Part shown: positions 1-9,879 of the stretch, piece by piece
Layout: each line of letters opens with the position of its first letter
Numbering within the stretch: position 1 is the first letter of the stretch
Assembly (NCBI GenBank): GCA_016184345.1
Contig: JACPCV010000004.1
Location: 136,985-200,984 of the forward strand
Length of the DNA: 64,000 bases
Direction of reading: 5' to 3'
DNA from: Candidatus Woesearchaeota archaeon
GTDB taxonomy: Archaea > Nanobdellota > Nanobdellia > Woesearchaeales > UBA10216
Notes under the pieces: generated by a model
What the model saw: the letters and a program-made list of their open reading frames with translations, nothing else
The model's database searches: none
Told to the model about the DNA's origin: nothing
Translations under genes and position numbers: made by a program

Positions 1-660
1 AAAGAGGATGTCCAGGGATTCGTTGCAGAGGTTAACAAAAGCCTGCCAGGGATGATGGAGCTGGACTACGAGGGGTTCTACCCCTCAGGGATATTTGTCG
101 GGACAAAAGGGACAGGCCAGGGCGCAAAGAAAAAATACGCGCTCATTTCAGAAGAAGGCAGGATAAAAATAAGGGGATTTGAAACAGTCAGGAGAAACCT
201 GTCAACGATAGCCAAGGAAACCCAGGAAAAGGTGCTTGACATAATACTCAGGGAGAACAACCCAGAAGCCGCGATTGAATACGCAAAAGGGATAGTAAGC
301 GACGTCAGGGGCAGGAAGACCGCAACAGCAAAGATGGTAATCACGACACAGCTGCAAAAAGAGATAAGCAGCTACGAGTCATACGGGCCGCACGTTGCAG
401 CTGCGCAAAGGATGAAAGACCAGGGAATACCGGCAGGGCCGGGCTCGGTAATCAGGTATGTTGTCGTAACAGGCAGCGAAAGAATAAGGGACAGGGTAAA
501 GCTCCCCGAAGAAGTCGCGGAGGGCGAGTATGACCCGGAATACTACATAAACAACCAGATAGTGCCTGCTGTTGAAAAGATATTTGACGTGTTCGGCTAC
601 GACTCAGCAGAGCTTGCCGCGGAGAAGACGCAGAAAAAGCTGCAGGCGTGGTTTGGATAG
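1..660 (+). CDS. polB: DNA polymerase family B, C-terminal part (5' truncated by window)
   Basis: Frame is open from base 1 (KEDVQGFVAEVNKSLPGMMELDYEGFYPSGIFVGTKGTGQGAKKKYAL...); archaeal PolB thumb/C-terminal signature. Confidence 0.9.
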   Translation, partial: KEDVQGFVAEVNKSLPGMMELDYEGFYPSGIFVGTKGTGQGAKKKYALISEEGRIKIRGFETVRRNLSTIAKETQEKVLDIILRENNPEAAIEYAKGIVSDVRGRKTATAKMVITTQLQKEISSYESYGPHVAAAQRMKDQGIPAGPGSVIRYVVVTGSERIRDRVKLPEEVAEGEYDPEYYINNQIVPAVEKIFDVFGYDSAELAAEKTQKKLQAWFG

Positions 661-702
661 AAAGGCAAAGCTTAAATAAAAAGGGTCAATCGCGAAACAA
701 AC

Positions 703-2181
703 ATGAAAATACTGCTGGTTTACCCAAAATACCCTGAAACTTACTGGAGCTTCAAGCACATCCTGAAATTCGTCTCCAAAAAAGCGGCCTTCCCCCCGCT
801 CGGGCTATTGACCGTAGCTTCAATGCTGCCTCCAGACTGGGAGAAAAAGCTTGTTGACGCAAACATCACCGAGCTGAAAAATGAGCACATCACATGGGCT
901 GATCTCATCTTTATCGGCGCAATGGTCGTCCAGAAGGACAGCGCCCGGGAGATCATAAAAAGATGCAAAGCAATGGGCAAGACAGTTGTTGCAGGAGGCC
1001 CGCTATTCACAACACTGCAGGAAAAATTTGAGGGAGTAGACCATTTCGTATTGAACGAGGCAGAGGTAACCCTGCCGCTGTTTCTTGAAGACCTTAGAAA
1101 TGGCAATTCCAAACAGGTGTACACTTCGATGGAAAGGCCGGATGTAACAAAAACGCCTCTTCCGATGTGGTCGCTTATTGACTTCAAGGACTACGCAACA
1201 ATGTTGGTGCAGTATTCGAGAGGCTGCCCGTTTGACTGCGAATTTTGCGACATAATTATCATGAACGGGAGAATTCCCAGGGCAAAAACGCCTGAACAGC
1301 TGATAACTGAATTCCAGGCGCTGCACGACGCAGGGTGGAGAGGCTCTGTTTTCATTGTGGATGACAACTTCATCGGCAACAAGCTGAATGTCAAGAAAAT
1401 GCTGCCTTCACTCATACAGTGGCAGAAAGAGCACAACTACCCATTCAAGCTCCTGACCGAAGCAAGCACAAACCTGGCTGACGATGAGAAGCTGATGCAG
1501 ATGATGAGCTCGGCAAACTTCTACAACGTGTTCCTGGGCATAGAAACCCCGAACATAGACAGCCTGAAAGAATGCGGCAAGTTCCAAAATGTCTCAAGGG
1601 ACCTCAGCGAAACCGTAAAGACAATCAACAGGCACGGCATGCAGGTCATGGGCGGGTTCATCATTGGGTTTGACAACGACACAGAAAGCATATTTGACAC
1701 CCAAATCAGCTTCATACAGCAGGCAGGAGTAGTCAACGCAATGGTGGGGCTGCTTAACGCCATACCAGAGACTAGGCTTTGGCACAGGCTTAAAGCAGAG
1801 GGGAGGCTTCTTAACGACCCAACAGGCGAAAATACCGACGGCAGCCTTAACTTCGTGCCAAAAATGAGCAGGGAAAAGCTTATTTCAGGGTACAGAAAAA
1901 TCCTTTCATCGATATACTCGCCCAATAACTACTACCAGAGGATTGAAACCTTCCTGAAGAGCTACAAGCCAACAGTGAGAAGCAGAATTTCCAGTGAAAA
2001 ACTTAATGCATTTCTCAAAAGCGCATGGAGTGTTGGCATCCTATCAAAGGCAAGGCTCCTGTACTGGAAGCTCCTCCTGAAGACAGCACTAACAAAAACA
2101 AAAGCGTTCCCAACAGCGGTTGAGCTTGCAATCTACGGGCTGCATTTTGAAAGGATAACAAAAAGGGTTCTCAGCTCATAG
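703..2181 (+). CDS. B12-binding domain radical SAM protein
   Basis: N-terminal cobalamin-binding-like domain, then YSRGCPFDCEFCDI (CxxxCxxC). Confidence 0.9.
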   Translation: MKILLVYPKYPETYWSFKHILKFVSKKAAFPPLGLLTVASMLPPDWEKKLVDANITELKNEHITWADLIFIGAMVVQKDSAREIIKRCKAMGKTVVAGGPLFTTLQEKFEGVDHFVLNEAEVTLPLFLEDLRNGNSKQVYTSMERPDVTKTPLPMWSLIDFKDYATMLVQYSRGCPFDCEFCDIIIMNGRIPRAKTPEQLITEFQALHDAGWRGSVFIVDDNFIGNKLNVKKMLPSLIQWQKEHNYPFKLLTEASTNLADDEKLMQMMSSANFYNVFLGIETPNIDSLKECGKFQNVSRDLSETVKTINRHGMQVMGGFIIGFDNDTESIFDTQISFIQQAGVVNAMVGLLNAIPETRLWHRLKAEGRLLNDPTGENTDGSLNFVPKMSREKLISGYRKILSSIYSPNNYYQRIETFLKSYKPTVRSRISSEKLNAFLKSAWSVGILSKARLLYWKLLLKTALTKTKAFPTAVELAIYGLHFERITKRVLSS

Positions 2182-2270
2182 AGAATAGACCCTGCCTTCA
2201 GCTTCTCCCGGCCTTTAAAGATAGGTTTAAATATCCAAAACCAGGAAGTGCCACAAAAAGAGGTCAAAGC

Positions 2271-2975
2271 GTGAAACAAGTAGTTGCCGCAACTGCAATA
2301 ACAGCCACACTAATTTTATTACTATCTGCAATTGCTGCTGCAAGCCCTGAGAAGACCGACAAGTTCGGATGCCACAAGTGCACAAGGAACTGCGAAAGAT
2401 ACGACCTGCTGAAAAACGAGTACCACTGCCACGGCACTGCCAACGTCCAAAGCCAGAACATCCAGATAGCCCCGAGGATTTACGGCAACTCCACTTACAG
2501 GAGGGTAGCAAGCATCATTGACGGCGACACACTTACGGTTTATTACGGCATTGGCGGCAAAAAGGCAAAGGTAAGGCTGCTGGGAATTGACACTCCCGAA
2601 GCCAGCCCGAAAGAGAAAGCTGAATGCTTCAGCACACAGGCAACGCAGCAGCTGAATAAGCTTGCATTTAACATGTTTGTCCTGCTCAAAAAAGACAAGC
2701 TGCAGCGCGATGACAAGGACAAGTACGGCAGGCTGCTGCGGTATGTGATTCTGTTTGACAACACCTCAGTCAACGAGGAGATGATAAAAGGAGGGTATGC
2801 AAAAGCCTATCCATCTCTCACGACAACAGTGGAGCAGTACAAAAAGCTTGAAAACGAAGCCAAGGAAAAGAAGCTCGGGATGTGGGGAGAGTGCGGAAAA
2901 GCAAAAAAGAACGACACATCACAAAGGCTGTTCCCGCTGAAGGGCGAGCGGTACGGCTCGCATAATATCAACTGA
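2271..2975 (+). CDS. Secreted thermonuclease (SNase)-family nuclease
   Basis: GTG start, signal peptide, IIDGDTLTV...VRLLGIDTPEA...DKYGRLLRYV motifs. Confidence 0.88.
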   Translation: MKQVVAATAITATLILLLSAIAAASPEKTDKFGCHKCTRNCERYDLLKNEYHCHGTANVQSQNIQIAPRIYGNSTYRRVASIIDGDTLTVYYGIGGKKAKVRLLGIDTPEASPKEKAECFSTQATQQLNKLAFNMFVLLKKDKLQRDDKDKYGRLLRYVILFDNTSVNEEMIKGGYAKAYPSLTTTVEQYKKLENEAKEKKLGMWGECGKAKKNDTSQRLFPLKGERYGSHNIN

Positions 2976-3017
2976 TTCTGAAAAAGCTTTAAATAAGCGC
3001 TTCATGGCTCCCGTTAC

Positions 3018-3095
3018 ATGAAAGTAATCTTTGACGGGCACATACACAGCAGCACAACCTTTTTAACAAAAAGGCTGATCAAAAAACGACTATGA
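3018..3095 (+). pseudogene. 25-aa ORF resembling a truncated PHP-domain N-terminus; stop overlaps the EndoQ start
   Basis: MKVIFDGHIHSSTTFLTKRLIKKRL*; compare EndoQ MRTIADLHIHSS; TATA-like gctttaaataag about 25 nt upstream. Confidence 0.45.
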
Positions 3096-4372
3096 GAACA
3101 ATAGCCGACTTACATATTCATAGCAGCTACAGCAGGGCGTGCAGCAAGGATTTAAGCCTTGAGAACCTTGAGAAGTATGCCCGAATTAAAGGTGTCGGGC
3201 TTCTCGGGACAGGAGACTTCACGCACCCGAAATGGGTTCAGGAAGCCAGGGCAAAGCTCAAAGAAGACGGGAACGGAATCCTTTACAGCAGCACTGGATT
3301 TCCGTTCGTTTGGCAGACTGAGCTCTCGCTGGCTTACACGCAAAACGGCAGGGGCAGGAGGATTCACTACATAATTCTGGCGCCGAGTGGTGAAGTTGTT
3401 GGGCAGATAACCGAGTTCCTGCTCACAAAAGGCAGGGTGGATTATGATGGAAGGCCAATCTTTGGCATGAGCAGCATAGAACTGCTTGATGAGCTGATGA
3501 GAGTAAGCAGCGACATTGAGCTCATACCGGCGCACGCATGGACGAGCTGGTTTGGCGTATTCGGCTCTGAATCAGGGTTTGACTCGCTAAAGGAATGCTT
3601 TGGGGACAAGGCGAATAAGATTCACGCGATTGAAACCGGGATGTCCTCGGACCCTGCAATGAACTGGCGCATACCCTGGTTGGATGATATAACGCTGACG
3701 TCAAACTCAGACTGCCACAGCTACTGGCCATGGAGGATGGGAAGGGAAGCGAACGTAATTGAGATGAAAGAGCTAAGCTACAAAAATATCCTTGCAGCAA
3801 TAAGGGAAAGAAAAGGGCTTGTTGAGACGGTTGAAACCCCGCCCTCCTACGGGAAGTACCACTTTGACGGCCACAGGCTGTGCAACGTGGTAATGAGCCC
3901 GCAAGAATCATTACAGCATAAGAGCATCTGCCCGAAATGCGGCAGCAAAATGACGATTGGAGTGCTCAGCAGGGTTGAGCAGCTCGCTGCAAAGGACAGG
4001 CTGGAAGGTTACGCACCCAAAGGGCGTGTGCCGTTCAAGTCGCTCATACCGCTGTCAGAAATAATTGCAGAATTGAATGGTTTCCCTGTAGCTTCGCGAA
4101 AAACGTGGCAAGTCTACAACGCGCTAATTGAAAAGTTTGGCAACGAATTCAACGTCTTGCTGGAAGCTGAGGAAAATGAGCTGAAAAAGGCTGTTGATGA
4201 AAAACTGGCAGCTGCAATAATCAAAAACAGGGAAGGCAAGATAAAAGTGGAGCCGGGCTACGATGGCGTTTACGGGAAACCCATTTTGAACGGCGGCAAC
4301 AGAAGCAGCAATGAAGGGAAAATAACGACGCCAGCAAAAAGAAAGCAGAAAGGGCTGAATGAATACTTCTGA
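3092..4372 (+). CDS. Endonuclease Q-like PHP-domain protein
   Basis: DLHIHSSYSRACS...GTGDFTHP...PAHAWTSWFGVFGSESGFDSL...TSNSDCHS; zinc motif CPKC; helix-hairpin tail. Confidence 0.88.
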   Translation: MRTIADLHIHSSYSRACSKDLSLENLEKYARIKGVGLLGTGDFTHPKWVQEARAKLKEDGNGILYSSTGFPFVWQTELSLAYTQNGRGRRIHYIILAPSGEVVGQITEFLLTKGRVDYDGRPIFGMSSIELLDELMRVSSDIELIPAHAWTSWFGVFGSESGFDSLKECFGDKANKIHAIETGMSSDPAMNWRIPWLDDITLTSNSDCHSYWPWRMGREANVIEMKELSYKNILAAIRERKGLVETVETPPSYGKYHFDGHRLCNVVMSPQESLQHKSICPKCGSKMTIGVLSRVEQLAAKDRLEGYAPKGRVPFKSLIPLSEIIAELNGFPVASRKTWQVYNALIEKFGNEFNVLLEAEENELKKAVDEKLAAAIIKNREGKIKVEPGYDGVYGKPILNGGNRSSNEGKITTPAKRKQKGLNEYF

Positions 4373-4441
4373 ATGCGATGGGAGATTTGCCTGCACGCTC
4401 CCTTGGCAGCGCTCAAGCCCCAAAATCCGAAAAGCTTATAT

Positions 4442-4476
4442 AGAACTGTTAGTTCTCATATAGGAACTGGTGGTTC
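4442..4476 (+). promoter_or_regulatory. Tandem palindromic operator of the HEPN/MNT-type module
   Basis: AGAACT-GTT-AGTTCT and GAAC-TGGTG-GTTC between a TATA-like box (gcttatatag) and ATG 4481. Confidence 0.65.
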
Positions 4477-4480
4477 ATAT

Positions 4481-5065
4481 ATGTCGACTGAGAAGGAGCG
4501 GGAACTTTTGCTGTTGCTGTTTAAGGATTTCAGCATTAGTTACAACGCCAGAAGCATCAGCGGTAAGGTTGGCATGACGCCTAGGGGTGCGTTAAAGGCG
4601 TTGAAAAACCTTGAAAAGCAGGGCTTTGTGATTCCAAAGCCGTTTGGCAAGGCTATTGAGTACAAGTTTAATTTTTCCAATGCCTTGGCTAAGAAGAGTA
4701 TTGAGCTTTTCCTGCTAGAAGAGGCTGAGCTTAGACATAGGCGATGGCTGGCCGAGTTTGTAGACTTAGCAGATGCTTATATATTGGTTCTTTTTGGCTC
4801 TGCAGTCAGGAAAGAGAAGGATTACAGAGATATTGATTTGGTAGTGGTTGTAGCAGAAGATAAGTTTCATTCAGTCCGTAAAGCGATTGGGGAGAAACAA
4901 GAGCTGATGACTAAGCGAATTCATGTTGTTTGGCAGAGTCCTAACGACTTAAAGAGCAACTTGAAGAAAAAGGACACTGTAATGCTGGATGCTTTAAGGA
5001 CAGGAGTAGTCTTAAAAGGACAAGCTGAACTGGTTGAGGTGGTGGAAGGTGTCGCAAGCAACTAA
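4481..5065 (+). CDS. winged-HTH plus minimal nucleotidyltransferase (MNT) protein, antitoxin-like
   Basis: N-terminal wHTH and LFGSAVRKEKDYRDIDLVVV NTase motif; ATG 4481 follows the operator. Confidence 0.75.
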   Translation: MSTEKERELLLLLFKDFSISYNARSISGKVGMTPRGALKALKNLEKQGFVIPKPFGKAIEYKFNFSNALAKKSIELFLLEEAELRHRRWLAEFVDLADAYILVLFGSAVRKEKDYRDIDLVVVVAEDKFHSVRKAIGEKQELMTKRIHVVWQSPNDLKSNLKKKDTVMLDALRTGVVLKGQAELVEVVEGVASN

Positions 5066-5570
5066 TTATGTAAAGTTTTGCCTAGACAGGGCTAAGAAAG
5101 CTCTTCAGGAAGGCCGCAAGCACACAGGGCTGGTTGAAGTGACCCCGGACCTGGATAAGGCAGCTAGGCACATTCGGAAGGCGGAGCACAACTTCAAGGC
5201 AATTTCGGCTTTTGCCCAGATTGGCTTTTCTGACTGGTCTGTAAGCGCAGCCTTCTACACAACTTACCACTGTTTTCTGGCAATATTGGCTAAGTATGGT
5301 TATGAAAGCAGGAACCAGGAATGCACAGTTTCAGCCATCAAATACCTCAAGGAACAGGGCAAAATAGAGCTTGACGACCGGTTTATTGAAGCACTTAGAA
5401 CTCATGCAGAAGGTGAGGAACATCTAGCTCACACGGCATCAGACTTGCGCGAACTACGCGAAGACTTCCAGTACGGCGTCAACGTTGAATACAGAATAGG
5501 AATTGAGCAGCTGCAAAAGACATGCGCTGAGATGTTGGAAGTTGCAAAAGATGAAGTATACAGAAAGTAA
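5049..5570 (+). CDS. HEPN-domain protein, partner of the MNT gene
   Basis: Overlaps the MNT gene; helical protein with WSVSAAFYTTYHCFLAILAKYGYES typical of HEPN. Confidence 0.65.
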   Translation: MSQATNYVKFCLDRAKKALQEGRKHTGLVEVTPDLDKAARHIRKAEHNFKAISAFAQIGFSDWSVSAAFYTTYHCFLAILAKYGYESRNQECTVSAIKYLKEQGKIELDDRFIEALRTHAEGEEHLAHTASDLRELREDFQYGVNVEYRIGIEQLQKTCAEMLEVAKDEVYRK

Positions 5571-5571
5571 C

Positions 5572-8277
5572 TTAGATGCTAATGGATGCTGCGCTTGCGT
5601 GGTTGTTTGGCTGCGTGATGAAGAACTTGCCCAGCTCCATGAGAACAAAGCCGAGGCTGGAAACTATGAGAATCCTGACCCACTCTCCTAATCCAAGGGG
5701 GACTGTGCTGAAAACAGGCTGCAGGAAAGGAACATAAACCACCGCAACCTGAATCAGGACAGAAAGCGCAACCCCGCCCAGGAGCCACTTGTTGGTAAAA
5801 GGATTGAGCTTCCTAAAAGGAGAAAGGGACCTGCTGCCAAGGACAGCAAACATCTCAAACAGGACAAGCGTTGTAAAGGCTGCTGTCTGGGCGAGCCTCA
5901 GGCTTGAGGCATTGTTTTGGTCGTAGTAGAAATTGAAAATGAACAATGTGCCTGCCCCCATCACGATGCCAAAGAGGATAATCATGAGAAGGCTGCTTCC
6001 TGTTATGGGCTTCTCCTTTGGATTCCTTGGCGGCCGCTTCATGACATCACCCTCAGCAGGCTCAACACCAAGGCCTAGTGCAGGAACCCCATCGGTAACA
6101 AGGTTCATGAGCAGTATCTGCAATGGCACAAGGGGCAGGGGGAGGCGCAGCATAATCGCAAAGAAAACCGTGATAATCTCACCCACGTTGCAGGAAAGAA
6201 GGTACCTTGTGGACTTAATCATCTTGTCATAGATGTTCCTGCCCTCTGCAACGGCATTCACTATGGTAGCAAAGTTGTCATCAGCCAGTATGCCCTTGGA
6301 AACCTCCTTTGCAACGTCTGTTCCGGTAATGCCCATTGCAATCCCTATATCTGCTTTTTTCAGGGCAGGTGCATCATTAACGCCGTCCCCGGTCATTGCA
6401 ACGACATAGCCCTTGCTCTTGAGGGCATCAACAACCTTGGACTTCTGGATTGGGAGGGCACGGGCAATTATCCTCACGCTATCAATTATTTTTGCAAGCT
6501 CATGCTCCGACATCCTCTCAACTTTCTCGCCAGTAAGGATAAGGTCGCCCTCCGAGAAAAGCCCTATCTGCCTAGCAACAGCCTTTGCAGTCAGCGCATG
6601 GTCACCTGTAATAACCATCACCCTGATGCCTGCTTCGTGGCACTGCGAAACAGCAGCCCTGACCTCTTCCCTGGGCGGGTCAATCATGCCAACAAGGCCA
6701 ACGAAAACAAGGTTTGCCTCAACAGAATCTACGCTGTACTCAGCCATCAGGGGAAGTTCCCTGTAGGCAAGCCCAAGAACGCGCAAAGCGCCCCCGGCAA
6801 AAGCGTCATTTGTTTCCAGAATCCTCTGCCTCTCCTTAGCGTCAAGCCTGTAAACCTTTCCATTCCTTAGAACCTTGTCACAGCTCCTGAGCAGAACGTC
6901 AGGGGCGCCCTTGACGTAGGCAACCATGTCCCTTGCGCCCTTCACCTTGTAAACAACAGACATCATCTTCCTTTCAGAATCAAAAGGAAGCTCCTGCACA
7001 GGCGAGTAGCCTTCGACCAGGGACTCCTCTGACAGGCCGCCCTTCCTGGCAAGGACTACAAGGCTGCCCTCGGTGGGGTCGCCAACCACGTTCCAGCCGG
7101 CATCTGTTTTTGACAGCTTGGCATTGTTGCAAAGGAAGCCTATGCGCAAAAGCAGCTCAATGTCTTTAGGGTCAAGCTCCCTGCCGCTTGCGCTAAACCT
7201 GCCTGTGGGATCGTAGCCGCTGCCTGAAACGCTTATCACAGTATCGTCTGCAAAAATCCGGGTAACGGTCATCTCATTCCTGGTAATGGTGCCTGTCTTG
7301 TCAGAACAGATTATCGTTACAGAGCCAAGGCTTTCCGCAGCGGGAAGCTTCTTTATAATCATGTTCCTTGCAGCAAGGGTTTTCGCGCCAAGCGCCAGGC
7401 TTATCGTAACAATGGCAGGCAAGGCGCTTGGAACAGTCGCAACAACGAGGCTAAGCGCAAACACAAACAGCTTGGCAAAAGAAAGCTCGCCCTGCAGCAA
7501 ACCCCCGACAAACACAAAAAACACCAGCACAAGCACCGCAGCCCCAATCTGCCGTGCCATCTGCTCAAACTTGGCCTGCAGGGGCGTCTTGGTATCTGGA
7601 GTGGCCTGGATTGATGAGGCAATCCTGCCAAACTCTGTAGACATTCCGGTTGAAGTCACTACAGCCCTGCCCTTGCCATAAGTCACAACAGTGCCCATGA
7701 AAGCCATGTTCTCCTGGTCAGCAATGGACGTTTCAGGCTTGAACACTGCAGTCACCTTGGCAGAGGGCAAAGACTCACCGGTAAGCGAGGACTCGTCAAT
7801 CTGCAGGCTGACTGACTCAATCACCCTTGAGTCGGCAGGCACTACATCGCCGGCCTCAAGCAGGATAATGTCACCAGGCACAAGCTCCCTTGCCGCAACT
7901 TTCACAGCCTGGCCATTGCGGACAACCCTTGCCGTAGGGGCGGATATCTTTTCAAGGGCTTCAATAGCCCTCTCAGCCCGGAACTCCTGCACAAAGCCCA
8001 AAACTGCCGAGAGAAGAATGATGGAAAGCATCGCACCGGCTTCAATGAACTCCCTGAGAAAAAGCGAAATTGCCGTGGCAGCCACAAGCAGCAGAATCAG
8101 GAAGTTCCTGAACTGCCCTATGAAAAGCAGAACAGGGCTTGCCCTGCCTTCCTTCCGAAGCTCATTGTAGCCATACTTTGAAAGCCGGGCATTTACTTCG
8201 CTTTCAGAAAGCCCTGCTCTTGAAGTAGCAAGGAGCGAAAGCGCCTTTTCAGCCGAAACATCATGAAACGTTACCAA
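5572..8277 (-). CDS. Cation-transporting P-type ATPase (P2-like); start approximate
   Basis: CSDKTGTITRNEMT, TGES, MTGDGVNDAPALKKADIGIAMG; long ORF 5572..8472. Confidence 0.93.
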   Translation of the reverse strand: MVTFHDVSAEKALSLLATSRAGLSESEVNARLSKYGYNELRKEGRASPVLLFIGQFRNFLILLLVAATAISLFLREFIEAGAMLSIILLSAVLGFVQEFRAERAIEALEKISAPTARVVRNGQAVKVAARELVPGDIILLEAGDVVPADSRVIESVSLQIDESSLTGESLPSAKVTAVFKPETSIADQENMAFMGTVVTYGKGRAVVTSTGMSTEFGRIASSIQATPDTKTPLQAKFEQMARQIGAAVLVLVFFVFVGGLLQGELSFAKLFVFALSLVVATVPSALPAIVTISLALGAKTLAARNMIIKKLPAAESLGSVTIICSDKTGTITRNEMTVTRIFADDTVISVSGSGYDPTGRFSASGRELDPKDIELLLRIGFLCNNAKLSKTDAGWNVVGDPTEGSLVVLARKGGLSEESLVEGYSPVQELPFDSERKMMSVVYKVKGARDMVAYVKGAPDVLLRSCDKVLRNGKVYRLDAKERQRILETNDAFAGGALRVLGLAYRELPLMAEYSVDSVEANLVFVGLVGMIDPPREEVRAAVSQCHEAGIRVMVITGDHALTAKAVARQIGLFSEGDLILTGEKVERMSEHELAKIIDSVRIIARALPIQKSKVVDALKSKGYVVAMTGDGVNDAPALKKADIGIAMGITGTDVAKEVSKGILADDNFATIVNAVAEGRNIYDKMIKSTRYLLSCNVGEIITVFFAIMLRLPLPLVPLQILLMNLVTDGVPALGLGVEPAEGDVMKRPPRNPKEKPITGSSLLMIILFGIVMGAGTLFIFNFYYDQNNASSLRLAQTAAFTTLVLFEMFAVLGSRSLSPFRKLNPFTNKWLLGGVALSVLIQVAVVYVPFLQPVFSTVPLGLGEWVRILIVSSLGFVLMELGKFFITQPNNHASAASISI

Positions 8278-8346
8278 CAGAGCACCACTTGGCTGAAACA
8301 CCCCCAACCACAATATATAAATATTTTGAGCTTTGGCAATGAAAAA

Positions 8347-8742
8347 ATGGCGATTGGCATCAGGGCAGCAGCTGCAGAAACCATGTTCTGGCTGCACTTC
8401 GTGATGGTTGCCATGTGGTTTGGGCTTTTCCTTGTGCCAGCATCGCTCTGGGCGGGGAAGATAAGCTTCCACTTCTGGTTTATCTTAATTGCAGTAGCCA
8501 TGCAGTTCGGGTGGGGCGCAGTGTTGATGCCGGTAACGAAGAAGTACAGGATGGTATGCCCCCTCACAACAGCCATGCAGCTTCTCCGCGGCTATCCTGT
8601 GGCTGATGCAAGGAACAACAACCACTCCTGCATAAAGGAATTCTTTCACAGGATAGGCAAGCCGGTGCCCAAGAAGGCGGTAACCATATCGACGTTTGTT
8701 TCGCTTGGAATTGTTACGCTGCAGTACTTTTTCTTTAGATAA
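8347..8742 (+). CDS. Small membrane protein, hypothetical
   Basis: Several predicted TM segments; TATA tatataaatatttt upstream. Confidence 0.6.
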   Translation: MAIGIRAAAAETMFWLHFVMVAMWFGLFLVPASLWAGKISFHFWFILIAVAMQFGWGAVLMPVTKKYRMVCPLTTAMQLLRGYPVADARNNNHSCIKEFFHRIGKPVPKKAVTISTFVSLGIVTLQYFFFR

Positions 8743-8798
8743 AAATAGTCATTAATGCACAGGTTTAAATATTAAGCAATACCGAAAATGTTTCTGCA

Positions 8799-9557
8799 AT
8801 GACAAAAACAGTTCTAATAACAGGTGCGGGAAAAGGTCTGGGAAGGGCGCTTGCGCTTGAGTTCGCCAGGAAAGGGTATAGGCTTGTCCTTGTTTCAAAG
8901 ACACATGCTGATTTGAAAATAACTGCGGCAATTGCAAGAAAAAGCGGCGCGCATGCGGACTACTACCTGGTTGATGTCACTAAGCTTGATGATGTGGAAA
9001 GGCTGAAGAGGACGCTGAGCAAGAAGAAGCTCGTAATAGACCTTCTCATTAATAATGCAGGAATAGGGTTCTTTGGCGAGATTAAAAGCACAGACATCAG
9101 CAAGATAAGCAGCATGATGAGCGTCAATTACCTGGGAGGCGTTTACTTCACAAAGGTTTTCCTGAACGACCTTATCAGCAGGAAGGGCACACTGGCCTTC
9201 ATAAACACGGTTGCCGGAAAAATACTGGTTCCGAAGTTTGGGGCATACTGCCCAAGCAAGGCGGCGCTTGACTTCTTCGGGAGAGCGCTGGCAAAAGAGC
9301 TTAAAGGAAAAGTAAAGGTAGTAAACGTTTACCCGGGCCCGCTCAAGACGGGATTCTGGAAAGACAAATCATTCAGCCAGCTGAGAAGAAAATTTTTCTT
9401 CAATGAGCCAGCGGCAGTCGCTGGAAGGATTACAGAATCTATAATAAAGGGCAGGGGCACAGTGGTTGTGCCGGGCTGGCTAAACCTGCTGCTGCTTGCA
9501 AACGTGGCATCAAACGACTTCGTATATTGGCTTTTCAAAAAGATTTATAAGATTTGA
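8799..9557 (+). CDS. SDR-family oxidoreductase
   Basis: TGAGKGLGRALA, NNAG, Y-x3-K (YCPSK). Confidence 0.92.
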   Translation: MTKTVLITGAGKGLGRALALEFARKGYRLVLVSKTHADLKITAAIARKSGAHADYYLVDVTKLDDVERLKRTLSKKKLVIDLLINNAGIGFFGEIKSTDISKISSMMSVNYLGGVYFTKVFLNDLISRKGTLAFINTVAGKILVPKFGAYCPSKAALDFFGRALAKELKGKVKVVNVYPGPLKTGFWKDKSFSQLRRKFFFNEPAAVAGRITESIIKGRGTVVVPGWLNLLLLANVASNDFVYWLFKKIYKI

Positions 9558-9575
9558 ATGCAAGGAAGTGAAAAT

Positions 9576-9875
9576 ATGGATGTGCTTACATTCCTGTTGC
9601 TTAACCTTACAGGATTGATTGTCATCTTTTTCATAGACAGAAAAAATATTAAAACGTACATAGGGCTAGGCTTAACTGCTTTTGCTCTTGTGTTCGTCAT
9701 TGAGATTTTACCCCTCTTATGGGGCTTCTGGACTTACCATGTTGGACCAAAAGTTTGGATGTATTCAATTCCTGTTTACCTGTTATTTTTCCCGTTCATC
9801 AGCTTTTCATATTTTTTTGCAAACAAAATCTTCAGCTTAGAACAACCCAACAAAAAAAGGCAAAGAAGGAGATGA
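9576..9875 (+). CDS. Membrane protein, possible lycopene-cyclase-domain half protein
   Basis: TM helices; WGFWTYHVGPKVWMYSIPVYLLFFPFIS. Confidence 0.5.
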   Translation: MDVLTFLLLNLTGLIVIFFIDRKNIKTYIGLGLTAFALVFVIEILPLLWGFWTYHVGPKVWMYSIPVYLLFFPFISFSYFFANKIFSLEQPNKKRQRRR

Positions 9876-9879
9876 CCTG

